Shown: positions 1 to 8,615 of the stretch, piece by piece
Layout: every line of letters starts with the position of its first letter
Position numbering within the stretch: position 1 is the first letter of the stretch
NCBI GenBank assembly: GCA_040882845.1
Contig: JBBEAM010000007.1
Location: forward strand, 682,001 to 746,000
Origin: JBBEAM01 sp040882845
GTDB taxonomy: Bacteria > Pseudomonadota > Alphaproteobacteria > Kiloniellales > DSM-21159
Reading direction: 5' to 3'
DNA length: 64,000 nt
Made by a program: the position numbers and the translations under genes
Notes under the pieces: generated by a model
Told to the model about the DNA's origin: nothing
Seen by the model: the letters and a program-made list of their open reading frames with translations, nothing else
The model's database searches: none

Positions 1-1
1 C

Positions 2-100
2 GGCTGGAACGTGCTCAACTTCCTGCTGATCGCTCCGGTCCTGCTGGTGCTTGCCTCTCTGGTCTGGCTGGGCGGGCGGCGCAGGCTGAAAACCGCCTAA
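2..100 (+). CDS. C-terminal end of a membrane protein (partial)
   Basis: The last 32 codons of a gene that begins before the window, ending in TAA at 98-100. The visible peptide has one hydrophobic stretch of about 20 residues (LLIAPVLLVLASLVWL) followed by a basic tail (GGRRRLK). This looks like a final transmembrane helix with a positively charged cytoplasmic end. The family cannot be told from so little sequence; a transporter or another polytopic membrane protein would fit. It is on the same strand as hppA but separated from it by about 160 bases. Confidence 0.55.
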   Translation, partial: GWNVLNFLLIAPVLLVLASLVWLGGRRRLKTA

Positions 101-262
101 TCGCGCCATTTCCGGGTCTTTCGCAGCGCGAAAGCACGGTTGCCTTCGTGTCCTGATTCTGGCATGTTCCGCGCGCCTTAAATCGGGGCGTTCGCGCGAT
201 ATCATCGTTATCCGCCCGGCAGCCTGCCGCGCCGGGCCACTACCCACGAGGGGAAATCTTAC

Positions 263-2362
263 ATGTCCATCGAGTTGACTTTTGTCATCGCCTGCGGGCT
301 GTTGGCGGTTCTCTACGGTATCTGGGCGTCGCGCTCGGTACTCGCTTCCAGCCCGGGTACGGAGCGCATGCAGGAGATCGCAGCGGCGATCCAGGAAGGC
401 GCTCAGGCCTATCTCAACCGTCAGTACCGCACCATCGCCATCGTCGGCGTCGTCGTCTTCATCATCGGCGGCTTCGTGCTGAGCTGGCTGGCGGCTATCG
501 GCTTCCTGATCGGCGCGGTGCTGTCCGGCGCCGCCGGCTACATCGGCATGTACATCTCGGTACGCGCCAACGTGCGCACCACCGAGGCCGCCCGCAAGGG
601 CCTCGCAGCCGGTCTGGCCGTGGCCTTCAAGGCCGGCGCGGTGACCGGTATGCTGGTCGCCGGCCTGGCGCTGCTCGCGGTCGGCGGCTACTACGCCGTG
701 CTGCTTTCGATGGGCATCGAGGGGCGTGCACTGATCGACGCGCTGGTGGCGCTCGGCTTCGGCGCCTCGCTGATCTCGATCTTCGCGCGTCTTGGCGGCG
801 GCATCTTCACCAAGGGCGCCGACGTCGGCGCCGACCTGGTGGGCAAGGTCGAGGCCGGCATTCCCGAGGACGATCCGCGCAACCCGGCGGTAATCGCCGA
901 CAACGTCGGCGACAACGTCGGCGACTGCGCCGGCATGGCCGCCGACCTGTTCGAGACTTACGCGGTGACCGTTGTCGCCACCATGGTCCTGGCGGCGATC
1001 TTCGTCGGCCCCAACGACCCGATCATGATGCTGCCGCTGGCGATCGGCGGGGCCTGCATCATCACCTCGATCATCGGCACCTTCTTCGTCAAGCTGGGCG
1101 CCAGCAACTCGATCATGGGGGCGCTGTACAAGGGCTTCATTACCTGCGCGCTGCTGTCGGTCGTACTGCTCTATCCGATTTTCGAGTGGATCATCGGCAT
1201 GGGCACCCAGTACAGCATCGGCACGCAGAGCTTCAGCGGCTTCGACCTCTATCTCTGCGGCACCGTCGGCTTGGCCGTGACCGGGCTGCTGATCTGGGTG
1301 ACCGAGTACTATACCGGCACCGAGTACCGCCCGGTGCGGTCGGTCGCCAAGGCCTCCGAAACCGGCCATGCGACCAACGTGATCCAGGGCCTTGCGGTGT
1401 CCATGGAGGCGACCGCGCTGCCGGCCCTGATCATCGTCGCAGGCATCATCTTCTCCTTCCTGCTGGCCGGCCTGCTGGGCATCGCCATCGCGGTGACCAC
1501 GATGCTGGCGCTGGCCGGCATGGTCGTGGCGTTGGACGCCTACGGCCCGGTCACCGACAACGCCGGCGGCATCGCCGAGATGGCGGAGCTCGAGGAGGAC
1601 GTGCGCAACACCACCGACGCCCTCGACGCCGTCGGCAACACCACCAAGGCGGTGACCAAGGGCTACGCCATCGGCTCCGCCGGCCTCGGCGCGCTGGTGC
1701 TCTTTGCCGCCTACACCGAGGATCTCGGCTTCTTCTCGGCCAACTCCGATACCTACAGCTACTTCCAGGGTGTGACGGTGAACTTCTCGCTGAGCAATCC
1801 CTGGGTGGTGGTCGGCCTCTTCCTCGGCGGCCTGATGCCCTACCTCTTCGGGTCCATGGGCATGATGGCGGTCGGCCGCGCCGGTGGCGCGGTGGTCGAG
1901 GAAGTCCGCCGCCAGTTCCGCGAAATCCCGGGCATCATGGAAGGCACCACCAAGCCGGAATACGGCCGCTGCGTGGACATGCTGACCAAGGCGGCGATCA
2001 AGGAAATGGTCATTCCCTCGATGCTGCCGGTACTCTCGCCGATCGTGGTCTTCGTCGTGGTGCTGCTGATCGACGGCAAGTCGTCGGCCTTCACCACCCT
2101 CGGCGCCTTCCTGCTCGGCGTGATCGTCACCGGCCTCTTCGTCGCGGTCTCCATGACCGCCGGCGGCGGCGCCTGGGACAACGCCAAGAAGTATATCGAG
2201 GACGGCAATCACGGCGGCAAGGGCTCGGAAGCCCATAAGGCCGCGGTGACCGGCGATACCGTGGGCGATCCCTACAAGGACACCGCGGGTCCGGCCGTCA
2301 ATCCGATGATCAAGATCACCAACATCGTCGCGTTGCTGCTGCTGGCTGTGCTGGCTCACTAA
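263..2362 (+). CDS. hppA: K+-insensitive membrane H+-translocating pyrophosphatase
   Basis: Inner-membrane pump that couples hydrolysis of pyrophosphate to proton export. The 699 residues match the usual length and about 16 hydrophobic segments are visible. The catalytic loop is present as DVGADLVGKVE, followed by the acidic motif EDDPRNPAVIADNVGDNVGD, which binds Mg-pyrophosphate; a second acidic cluster (DNAKKYIEDG) lies near the C-terminus. The segment GNTTKAVTKG puts Lys462 and Thr465 at the positions that in this family mark the K+-independent H+ pumps (K+-dependent forms have Ala there). The ATG follows a good ribosome site (GAGGGGAA). It appears monocistronic and ends at a strong hairpin shared with bamE. 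Confidence 0.96.
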   Translation: MSIELTFVIACGLLAVLYGIWASRSVLASSPGTERMQEIAAAIQEGAQAYLNRQYRTIAIVGVVVFIIGGFVLSWLAAIGFLIGAVLSGAAGYIGMYISVRANVRTTEAARKGLAAGLAVAFKAGAVTGMLVAGLALLAVGGYYAVLLSMGIEGRALIDALVALGFGASLISIFARLGGGIFTKGADVGADLVGKVEAGIPEDDPRNPAVIADNVGDNVGDCAGMAADLFETYAVTVVATMVLAAIFVGPNDPIMMLPLAIGGACIITSIIGTFFVKLGASNSIMGALYKGFITCALLSVVLLYPIFEWIIGMGTQYSIGTQSFSGFDLYLCGTVGLAVTGLLIWVTEYYTGTEYRPVRSVAKASETGHATNVIQGLAVSMEATALPALIIVAGIIFSFLLAGLLGIAIAVTTMLALAGMVVALDAYGPVTDNAGGIAEMAELEEDVRNTTDALDAVGNTTKAVTKGYAIGSAGLGALVLFAAYTEDLGFFSANSDTYSYFQGVTVNFSLSNPWVVVGLFLGGLMPYLFGSMGMMAVGRAGGAVVEEVRRQFREIPGIMEGTTKPEYGRCVDMLTKAAIKEMVIPSMLPVLSPIVVFVVVLLIDGKSSAFTTLGAFLLGVIVTGLFVAVSMTAGGGAWDNAKKYIEDGNHGGKGSEAHKAAVTGDTVGDPYKDTAGPAVNPMIKITNIVALLLLAVLAH

Positions 2363-2387
2363 GCCGCAGCGACATGATCCAATGAAA

Positions 2388-2418
2388 AGCCCCGGAGCGT
2401 CGCTCCGGGGCTTTTTTT
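2388..2418. terminator. Bidirectional rho-independent terminator between hppA and bamE
   Basis: A perfect inverted repeat AGCCCCGGAGC...GCTCCGGGGCT with a three-base loop is followed by seven T on the plus strand. It is preceded by AAAA, which gives a short T run on the minus strand. It lies between the converging ends of hppA and bamE and can serve both. Confidence 0.88.
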
Positions 2419-2437
2419 CTGCGCCGCTTACGAAACG

Positions 2438-2911
2438 CTACTGCGTCTCGCCCACCGGGAACTTGCCGATGTTGCCGAAGAGCTGCTGCAGAATGGTCAG
2501 CTCGCGGCCCTCGGTTGGCGTCTCGCGCGAAACCGGGTCGATGATCTGGCCGTCCTCGACGGTGTAGAGGCGGGTGTCGTCGACCACGCCGGCGTCGTTG
2601 AAAGCGACGACCAGCACGCTGCGGTCGACCACGTCATGCTGGAAGAAGGCGAACTGCTCGGTTCTGTAGCCGATGTAAAACCAGGTGTTGTCCTGGAAGG
2701 TGGAGACCGTGGAGGGGGAGCCGAGAATCTGCAGCACCTCGTTGCGATTGTGGTAACCGGGCTGCACCTCCAACACCACCTCGGGGTCGGGCAGGTTGCC
2801 GCGCACGTTGACCTTGCGCTCGCAGGCGGCGGTGCCGGCGGCCAGGCCGGCGATCAGGGCCAGCGTGGCGGCGGATTTCATCAGGCGCCCAAGGCGCCGG
2901 TTACTGCCCAT
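2438..2911 (-). CDS. bamE: Outer membrane assembly lipoprotein BamE
   Basis: Small lipoprotein of the BAM complex that inserts beta-barrel proteins into the outer membrane. After a hydrophobic signal there is a lipobox ending AAGTAAC, so the lipidated Cys is residue 30 from this start. The SmpA/OmlA fold follows, with the typical patterns GYHNRNEVLQILGSPS and NTWFYIGYR. A second ATG at 2881 would give a more compact 20-residue signal ending at the same Cys and may be the true start; neither has a strong ribosome site. The gene converges with hppA and diverges from the UQCC-type chaperone gene, a common alphaproteobacterial neighbour. Confidence 0.9.
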   Translation of the reverse strand: MGSNRRLGRLMKSAATLALIAGLAAGTAACERKVNVRGNLPDPEVVLEVQPGYHNRNEVLQILGSPSTVSTFQDNTWFYIGYRTEQFAFFQHDVVDRSVLVVAFNDAGVVDDTRLYTVEDGQIIDPVSRETPTEGRELTILQQLFGNIGKFPVGETQ

Positions 2912-3021
2912 GATTCTTCTATCCCACCGAGCTGCATGAAAGGAAAAGCGATCGACTGCTTGATTAACCCTCCGCTCCCTGCCATTTCAAGCCCGATGAT
3001 CGAGCCGAGGAAAATCAGCGC

Positions 3022-3576
3022 ATGAAACTGCGGGAAAAATTGAGCCGGGTCTTCCCGAACAATCCGCAGGAGGATAAGGCGCGCGCGCTCTATGTCGCCC
3101 TTGTCGCTCAGGCGCGCCAGCCGGCGTTCTATGCCCGGCTCGGCGTACCCGACAGCGTCGACGGCCGTTTCGAGATGCTGATCCTGCACTGCTATCTGGT
3201 GCTGCGGCGACTGCGCGCCGCGCAGCCGAAAGGCCAGGCTCTGGCGCAGACTCTGTTCGATACCCTGATCTACGACATGGATCAGTCGATCCGCGAAAGC
3301 GGCGTCGGCGACCTCAAGGTCGGGCCGAGACTGCGCCAGATGGCGGAAGCCTTCTACGGACGCATCAAGGCCTATGACGCGGGCCTGGCGGAAGAGGGGC
3401 CGGCGCTGGAGGCGGCGCTGCGCCGCAATCTCTATGGCACTGCCGCGGAGTTTCCGGAAAGCGGTCCCGCCGAAATGGCCGGCTATCTGCGGTGGCAGGA
3501 CGCAGCTTTGTCGGAGCAGGCAACGGCGGCGCTGCTGTGCGGCGAGATCGCGTTCGCCCCGCCGCCGGAGGCATGA
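3022..3576 (+). CDS. Ubiquinol-cytochrome c chaperone family protein
   Basis: 184-residue protein of the CBP3/UQCC1 family, which in mitochondria assists assembly of cytochrome b and the bc1 complex; the bacterial members are presumed to do the same at the inner membrane. Recognisable features are the N-terminal LYVALVAQARQPAFYARLGVPDSVDGRF block, the LFDTLIYDMDQSIRESGVGD stretch and the KVGPRLRQMAEAFYGR segment. There is no signal peptide. It lies 12 bases upstream of the DUF177 gene, so the two are probably cotranscribed. Identification is by family pattern, not by experiment in this lineage. Confidence 0.85.
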   Translation: MKLREKLSRVFPNNPQEDKARALYVALVAQARQPAFYARLGVPDSVDGRFEMLILHCYLVLRRLRAAQPKGQALAQTLFDTLIYDMDQSIRESGVGDLKVGPRLRQMAEAFYGRIKAYDAGLAEEGPALEAALRRNLYGTAAEFPESGPAEMAGYLRWQDAALSEQATAALLCGEIAFAPPPEA

Positions 3577-3588
3577 CAGGAGCAACCC

Positions 3589-4143
3589 ATGGCGCGCCAC
3601 GACTCCAGCAACGAATTCTCCCGCCCGATCGCCATCAAGGATATCGGCGAGCGGCCGGCGGTCCGCGATATCTCGGCCAAGCCGGCGGAGCTGCAGGCGC
3701 TGGCCAGGCGCTTCGACCTGCGGGCCCTGAATTCCCTTTCTGCGGAACTGACGCTGTTTTGGCGCGGCGCCGAGGTGGTCGTCGAGGGCCATCTGGAGGC
3801 CGATGCGGTGCAGCGCTGCGTGGTCTCCCTGGCCGAGGTGCCGGCCCCGGTGAGCAGCGATTTCACCCTGCTGTACCGCGAGGATACCGGCGGGCAGGAT
3901 CGTCCCGAGGAGGTGATCGATCCGGAAACCCGGGAAGAGCTCCCGGAGCCCTTTGGCCCGAACGGCATCGATCTCGGCGAGGCGGTGGCGCAGCAGCTGT
4001 TTCTGGCTCTGGATCCCTATCCCCGGCATCCCGACGCCGCGCCGCCGCAGCGGGAGTGGGGCGCAGCCGCGCCGAAGGGGGAGGAACCGGAGGCCGCAGC
4101 CAATCCCTTCGCCGTACTCAAGAACTTGAAACGCAAGCGCTAG
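3589..4143 (+). CDS. YceD family protein (DUF177)
   Basis: 184-residue DUF177 protein. In E. coli and plants this family is linked to 23S rRNA accumulation and is nearly always encoded just before ribosomal protein L32, as here. The central part carries the family pattern around VEGHLEADAVQRCVVSLAEVP, with one Cys (QRCV), and the acidic region after it (EEVIDPETREELPEPFG). The C-terminus has the conserved NPFAVLKNLKRK ending. The ribosome site GGAGCAACCC precedes the ATG. It is probably cotranscribed with the upstream chaperone gene; rpmF starts 264 bases downstream and may have its own promoter. Confidence 0.85.
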   Translation: MARHDSSNEFSRPIAIKDIGERPAVRDISAKPAELQALARRFDLRALNSLSAELTLFWRGAEVVVEGHLEADAVQRCVVSLAEVPAPVSSDFTLLYREDTGGQDRPEEVIDPETREELPEPFGPNGIDLGEAVAQQLFLALDPYPRHPDAAPPQREWGAAAPKGEEPEAAANPFAVLKNLKRKR

Positions 4144-4407
4144 CTTCCAACCTCTGCTTTTTTGCGCCTGCCGCGCCGCCGCGCGAGAGCGGGGTTGCCG
4201 TGGCCCCGGATTTTAGCTAAGAAGCGCCGGAATCTTGCGGTCGGCTTGTGCCGCTGGAGCCCGGTGGGATCGTGCGGCAGTCCCGCGACTCGCACATCGG
4301 GTTCTAAAATATTGAACTAGAGTAGGGTTTTTCGGATCGGAGCGTCTCTGGCCGGCCCGGGTCCCCTCTCACCGCGGCAGCCGCCGCCGAAGGAAAGAGT
4401 AAAGAAA

Positions 4408-4593
4408 ATGGCAGTTCCGAAGAAGAAAGTCAGCAAGTCGAAGCGTGATATGCGCCGCTCGCATCACGCCTTGAAGGTTCCCGCTTACATTGAAGATCAG
4501 GAGAGCGGCGAACTGCGCCGTCCGCATCACATCGACCTGAAGACGGGGATGTATCGCGGCCGGCAGGTCCTGGAACCCAAGGACGAATTCTAA
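4408..4593 (+). CDS. rpmF: 50S ribosomal protein L32
   Basis: 61-residue ribosomal protein, beginning MAVPKKKVSKSKRDMRRSHH, the invariant start of bacterial L32, and ending with the alphaproteobacterial form GMYRGRQVL. It lacks the four zinc-binding Cys of the metal-type L32, which is usual for this class. The ribosome site (AAGGAAAGAG) is well placed. It stands in the conserved order DUF177, rpmF, plsX, fabH. Confidence 0.97.
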   Translation: MAVPKKKVSKSKRDMRRSHHALKVPAYIEDQESGELRRPHHIDLKTGMYRGRQVLEPKDEF

Positions 4594-4668
4594 TCTTCGC
4601 CGGGCCAATCTTAGGCTGCTAGGCTGGCGTCCACGGATTCCCGTCCACGGAATAGGCGGAAAAGCAGA

Positions 4669-5715
4669 TTGAACGCTCGCCTGACCATAGCCCTCGATGC
4701 CATGGGCGGTGACCATGCGCCGCGCATGGTCATTCGCGGTGCCGGTATCGCGCAGCAGCGTCTGCCCGACGTCAGCTTCCTGATGTACGGCCGCGAGTCC
4801 GACGTGCTGCCGCTGCTTGAAAAGAACAAGAAGCTGCGCGCCGCCACCTCCCTGGTGCATACCGACGAGATGGTCTCCGCCGAGGAGAAACCCTCCGTGG
4901 CGCTGCGCAGCGGCCGCAGCAGCTCGATGCGGCTGGCCATCGACTCGGTCAAGGACGGCGAGGCCGACGCCGTGGTCTCCGCCGGCAACACCGGCGCCTT
5001 GATGGCGATGTCGAAATTCGTCTTCCGCACCTTGCCGGGGGTCGACCGGCCGGCGATCTGCTCCTTCTTTCCCACCCTGAAGGGCGAGACGGTGATGCTC
5101 GACCTGGGCGCCAACGTGCAGTGCGACGCCCGCAACCTGGTCGATTTCGCGATCATGGGCAGCGCCTTCGCGCGCACCGTGCTCGGCATCATGCAGCCAT
5201 CGATCGGGCTCCTGAATGTCGGCTCCGAGGAACTCAAGGGGCACGAATCCCTTCAGGAAGCCGCGGCGATCCTGCGCCAGGCCGATCTGCCGGGCAGTTT
5301 CCACGGCTTCGTCGAGGGCGACGATATCGCCAAGGGCACCGTGGACGTGGTGGTGACCGACGGTTTCACCGGCAACATCGCGCTGAAGACCGCCGAAGGC
5401 ATCTCCTCCCTGACCACCGAGTTCCTGCGCCGCACCTTCCGCTCCTCCTGGCTTGCCGGGATCGGCTATCTGCTGGCCAAACCGGCGATGCGCAAGCTGC
5501 GCCAGCGCATGGATCCGCGGCGCTACAACGGCGCGGTTTTTCTCGGCCTCAACGGAATCGCGGTGAAGAGCCACGGCGGCACCGACGCGCTCGGCTTCGC
5601 TCATGCCATCACCGTCGCCGCGGACCTCGCCAAGCACGGCTTCATCGGCGCTATGCAGCAGGACTTCGAGGGGCTTCGCCTGCCTCCCGCCTCGCCCAAG
5701 GTCGTGGTGGGCTGA
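4669..5715 (+). CDS. plsX: Phosphate acyltransferase PlsX
   Basis: Converts acyl-ACP to acyl-phosphate for the PlsY step of phosphatidic acid synthesis; a soluble enzyme that works at the membrane face. The 348 residues carry the family start TIALDAMGGDHAP, the NTGALMAM block, the DLGANVQCDARNLV stretch and the VVTDGFTGNIALKT motif. The start codon is TTG, preceded by GGCGGA; no ATG is available before the conserved N-terminus. The TGA stop overlaps the ATG of fabH (TGATG), so the two genes are translationally coupled, the standard plsX-fabH arrangement. Confidence 0.95.
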   Translation: MNARLTIALDAMGGDHAPRMVIRGAGIAQQRLPDVSFLMYGRESDVLPLLEKNKKLRAATSLVHTDEMVSAEEKPSVALRSGRSSSMRLAIDSVKDGEADAVVSAGNTGALMAMSKFVFRTLPGVDRPAICSFFPTLKGETVMLDLGANVQCDARNLVDFAIMGSAFARTVLGIMQPSIGLLNVGSEELKGHESLQEAAAILRQADLPGSFHGFVEGDDIAKGTVDVVVTDGFTGNIALKTAEGISSLTTEFLRRTFRSSWLAGIGYLLAKPAMRKLRQRMDPRRYNGAVFLGLNGIAVKSHGGTDALGFAHAITVAADLAKHGFIGAMQQDFEGLRLPPASPKVVVG

Positions 5716-6689
5716 TGGCGCGACGGTCCGTCGTCACCGGGGTCGGCGCCTATCTGCCTAAGAGCGCTGTGAGCAACGAGGATTTGGCCAGGAAGGTCGA
5801 TACCTCGGACGAGTGGATTCGCAAGCGCACGGGGATCCGTCAGCGCCACATCGCCGCCGAGGGCGAGCTGACTTCGGATCTCGCGCTGGCCGCCGCGCGC
5901 GAGGCCTTGCAGCATGCCGGTCTGGCGATCGAGGATCTCGACCTGATCGTGGTCGCGACCGCCACCCCCGACGAAACCTTTCCGGCAACCGCCACCCGGG
6001 TCCAGGCCGAGCTGGGGATGACCCAGGGCGCCGCCTTCGATATCCAGGCGGTCTGCAGCGGCTTCGTCTATGCCCTGGCAGTGGCCGACAACTTCCTGCA
6101 GCTCGGCCAGGCTGAAACCGCCCTGGTGATCGGTGCGGAAACCTTCTCCCGGATTCTCGACTGGCAGGATCGGGGCACCTGCGTGCTGTTCGGCGACGGC
6201 GCCGGCGCGGTGGTGCTCCAGGCCGCGGAAGGCAGCGGCGCCAACACCGACCGCGGTCTGCTGTCGACCCACCTCTATTCCGACGGCCGTCACCACGATG
6301 CGCTCTACGTCGACGGCGGACCCTCCTCAACCGGTACCACCGGCCACGTCCGCATGAACGGCAGGGAAGTCTTCCGTCATGCGGTGGTGCGCATGGCGGA
6401 GGCAATTGATGCAGCGCTTGAAAAAAACAATCTAACCCCCTCTGAAATAGACTGGATGGTTCCCCATCAGGCCAATGTGCGGATCATCGACGCTATGGCC
6501 AAGCGGCTTGAGCTGCCGCCGGAGAAGGTGGTGATCACGGTCGACCGCCATGCCAATACCTCGGCCGCCTCGATCCCTTTGGCCTTGGCGGAAGCCGCCA
6601 AGGACGGGCGGATCAAGCAGGGCGATCTGATCCTGCTGGAGGCTATGGGCGGCGGCTTCACCTGGGGCTCCGCCTTGCTACGCTGGTAG
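5715..6689 (+). CDS. fabH: Beta-ketoacyl-ACP synthase III
   Basis: Condenses acetyl-CoA with malonyl-ACP to start fatty acid synthesis. It has 324 residues, the normal length. The thiolase-fold triad is complete: Cys114 in AVCSGF, His251 in VPHQAN and Asn281 in HANTSAAS. The N-terminal DTSDEWIRKRTGIRQRHIA block, which contributes to CoA binding, is also present. It is coupled to plsX by a one-base overlap. Its product pool links fatty acid initiation with PlsX phospholipid synthesis. Confidence 0.96.
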   Translation: MARRSVVTGVGAYLPKSAVSNEDLARKVDTSDEWIRKRTGIRQRHIAAEGELTSDLALAAAREALQHAGLAIEDLDLIVVATATPDETFPATATRVQAELGMTQGAAFDIQAVCSGFVYALAVADNFLQLGQAETALVIGAETFSRILDWQDRGTCVLFGDGAGAVVLQAAEGSGANTDRGLLSTHLYSDGRHHDALYVDGGPSSTGTTGHVRMNGREVFRHAVVRMAEAIDAALEKNNLTPSEIDWMVPHQANVRIIDAMAKRLELPPEKVVITVDRHANTSAASIPLALAEAAKDGRIKQGDLILLEAMGGGFTWGSALLRW

Positions 6690-6732
6690 GCCAAGGCAGG
6701 CGTCTTTTTGCAGCGCTTTATGCCAAACATGT

Positions 6733-6761
6733 TTGACCACCTGAAATCCTTCGAGTAACCT
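6733..6761 (+). promoter_or_regulatory. Candidate sigma-70 promoter for ihfA
   Basis: A -35-like TTGACC at 6733-6738 is followed after exactly 17 bases by TAACCT at 6756-6761. This places a start point about 25 bases ahead of the ihfA ATG, whose ribosome site is AGGGGGAGG. The -35 matches five of six consensus bases, the -10 only about half. It would uncouple ihfA-merR from plsX-fabH. Confidence 0.45.
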
Positions 6762-6793
6762 CTTGATATAGAAACGTTAGGGGGAGGTGGGTC

Positions 6794-7102
6794 ATGTCGG
6801 ACAATACGATGACCCGCGCGGATTTAAGTGAAGCGGTTTATCAGGAAGTTGGACTGTCGAGAAACGAGTCCGCCGACTTGGTGGAATCTGTGCTCGAAGA
6901 GATTTCCGGCGCTTTGATTCGCGGAGAAATGGTGAAGATTTCCTCTTTTGGGAGCTTCGCCGTCCGTCAGAAGGGGGAGCGTATCGGGCGCAACCCGAAG
7001 ACCGGTGAGGAAGTGCCAATTCTGCCGCGTAAGGTGCTGGTTTTCCGGGCTTCTCACGTGCTCAAGAACCAGATCAACGACTCCCTGACCGGGGGCGGCT
7101 GA
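6794..7102 (+). CDS. ihfA: Integration host factor subunit alpha
   Basis: 102-residue HU/IHF-fold DNA-bending protein. It carries the IHF-alpha pattern TRADLSEAVYQEVGLSRNES, the core FGSFAVRQKGERIGRNPKTGEE and the beta-arm with the intercalating Pro within GRNPKTGEEVPI. IHF bends DNA at promoters, recombination sites and origins. A strong ribosome site (AGGGGGAGG) and a promoter-like pair lie just upstream. A MerR-family gene follows, as in many alphaproteobacteria, so the two are probably cotranscribed. Confidence 0.94.
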   Translation: MSDNTMTRADLSEAVYQEVGLSRNESADLVESVLEEISGALIRGEMVKISSFGSFAVRQKGERIGRNPKTGEEVPILPRKVLVFRASHVLKNQINDSLTGGG

Positions 7103-7127
7103 TTTCGCGATCGAGAGAGTGGCGTAG

Positions 7128-7559
7128 GTGACGATGTCGGCGACCCGTTCTGGAGAGAAATCACCGACGGCCTTCCGCACCATCAGCGAGGTCTCCGACC
7201 ACCTCGAAGTGCCGCAGCACGTGCTGCGTTTCTGGGAGACCAAGTTCGCCCAGGTCCGGCCGATGAAACGCGGCGGCGGACGGCGCTACTACCGGCCCGA
7301 AGATGTCGAGCTGCTGCGGCGCATCCGCAAGCTGCTCTATGCCGATGGCTACACCATCAAGGGCGTTCAGAAGCTGCTGCGCGAAGGCGCCGTCAAGCTG
7401 GACCGCAAGTCTCAGACCGTCGAGCTCCAGCCGCCGGTGGCGGAGGAGCCGGCCGAGAAGCAGGCCGGTGAGCTCTCCGCGGCGCAGCGCCGCGAGCTCA
7501 GGGCGGTGGCCGAGGAACTGCGCGAGCTCAGCCGGATCCTCAGGGCGGCAAGCAGCTAA
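7128..7559 (+). CDS. MerR family transcriptional regulator
   Basis: 143-residue DNA-binding protein with a winged-helix MerR domain at about residues 15-85: FRTISEVSDHLEVPQHVLRFWETKF followed by the wing GGGRRYYRPEDVELLRRI. The C-terminal part is charged and helical (AAQRRELRAVAEELRELSRIL), suggesting a dimerisation helix. It has no Cys-based metal site, so it is not a classical metal-sensing MerR. The GTG at 7128 is preferred because AGAGAG lies eight bases upstream; an ATG at 7134 is the alternative. The ihfA-merR-tRNA-Pro order is a recurring alphaproteobacterial arrangement, but the ligand and targets are unknown. Confidence 0.85.
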   Translation: MTMSATRSGEKSPTAFRTISEVSDHLEVPQHVLRFWETKFAQVRPMKRGGGRRYYRPEDVELLRRIRKLLYADGYTIKGVQKLLREGAVKLDRKSQTVELQPPVAEEPAEKQAGELSAAQRRELRAVAEELRELSRILRAASS

Positions 7560-7618
7560 GCCGGAAATCGGATATCGCCATTGTCAGCCCGCAGAGGCGG
7601 CGTTATACAGGCGCCTGT

Positions 7619-7695
7619 CGGGGCGTAGCTCAGCCTGGTAGAGCACCGTGCTGGGGGCGCGGGGGTCGTCCGTTCGAATCGGGCCGCCCCGACCA
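7619..7695 (+). tRNA. tRNA-Pro (anticodon GGG)
   Basis: A 77-base cloverleaf. The acceptor stem pairs CGGGGCG (7619-7625) with CGCCCCG (7685-7691), followed by discriminator A and an encoded CCA. The D loop has AGCCTGGTA and the T loop has GTTCGAATC. The anticodon stem CCGTG/CGCGG closes the loop CTGGGGG, giving anticodon GGG at 7653-7655, which reads proline codons. Confidence 0.95.
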
Positions 7696-7729
7696 CTACT
7701 TCCTGAAATCGTAAACCGCGGTTCCCCAG

Positions 7730-8077
7730 CTAGGCGCTGCGCGGCTTGGCGCCGCGCGCTTCGCCCAGCTGCTGGATCATGGCCGCGCCGCGCCTGCTGA
7801 GGCGGCAGACGGTCCAGTCCGGCTTGATCGGATTGGCGAACCAGGGTTCGGCCCAGCCGCGATCGATGCAGCTTTGAATGGTGCGGGCCGGATAGCGCTG
7901 TCCGTTCTCGTCGAACAGGGGCAGCTTGCCGCCCGGCTGCGTCAGTCCACGCTGCAGATAGCTCCACTGGCCGGGAGTCGGCCTCGGCGCGCCGGAGCGC
8001 AGAAGAACCGCCGGATCGCAAAGATCGTCGTTCGCCGGCTCATCGAGGATGAGCGCGTAGTCGCAGATTCTGACCAT
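7730..8077 (-). CDS. Hypothetical protein
   Basis: 115-residue protein with no recognised family. The ATG at 8077 is preferred over an upstream TTG at 8083 because CAGGGAGCC precedes it at a suitable distance. There is no signal peptide or membrane helix. The C-terminal half is basic and ends in a helix (LSRRGAAMIQQLGEARGAKPRSA), while the middle contains a Trp-rich stretch (DRGWAEPWFANPIKPDWTVCRL) that could be a small winged-helix-like fold; that is a guess. It stands alone, antisense to its neighbours, between tRNA-Pro and cutA. Confidence 0.55.
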   Translation of the reverse strand: MVRICDYALILDEPANDDLCDPAVLLRSGAPRPTPGQWSYLQRGLTQPGGKLPLFDENGQRYPARTIQSCIDRGWAEPWFANPIKPDWTVCRLSRRGAAMIQQLGEARGAKPRSA

Positions 8078-8202
8078 GATCAAGGGCTCCCTGTCGCCCG
8101 CACTTGTCTTGGTTCAGTATGAGCTTCCATAATAGGCGCAACTTCCTAAATGAGTAAATAACGGCCTTCAGTTACCTGATTCTCTTGAGAAATGAGTCGG
8201 TT

Positions 8203-8538
8203 ATGACCTCGGAACCCTGCGTTTTTCTTTATGTGACGGCAGCCGACGAGGCCGAAGCCAAGCGGCTGGGGCGCCTTCTGGTGGAGGAGAATCTCTGCGC
8301 CTGCGCCAATGTGATCGGGGGAATGACGCCGATCTTCCGCTGGGAGGGGAAGATCGAGGAAGGCAGCGAGGCGATCCTGATCGCCAAGACCCGCTAGGCG
8401 CTGGCCGAGCGGGCGACGGCACGCCTGCGCGAGGCGCACAGCTACGATTGCCCCTGCGTCGTCGCCCTGCCGATCCAGGGCGGAAATCCCGAGTTCCTCG
8501 CCTGGATCGCGGCGGAGACCGCCGCGCCGCACGACTGA
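8203..8538 (+). pseudogene. cutA: CutA divalent-cation tolerance protein, interrupted by an in-frame TAG
   Basis: The first 64 codons encode a typical CutA1 N-terminus (VFLYVTAADEAEAKRLGRLL, LCACANVIGGMTPIFRWEGKIEE, AILIAKTR). A TAG at 8395-8397 then interrupts the frame, after which the same frame continues with the expected C-terminal half (LREAHSYDCPCVVALPIQGGNP, FLAWI) to a TGA at 8536-8538. If the amber codon were read, the product would be 112 residues, the normal CutA size. No frameshift or other damage is seen. It is a recent nonsense mutation, a sequencing error or a read-through site. The 64-residue product would lack the last strands of the trimer fold. Confidence 0.85.
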
Positions 8539-8615
8539 TTTCGTCGTTCGCCGCATGGCAGACATGACCGGGGCCCGGCTTGTCGCGCGCTACCGGCGGG
8601 TGTAGCTGTTAGGCC

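Noticed and set aside
8203..8397. A complete 64-residue CutA-like small protein
   Set aside because: The same frame continues after the TAG with the exact missing half of CutA, so the short product is a truncation and not a separate family.
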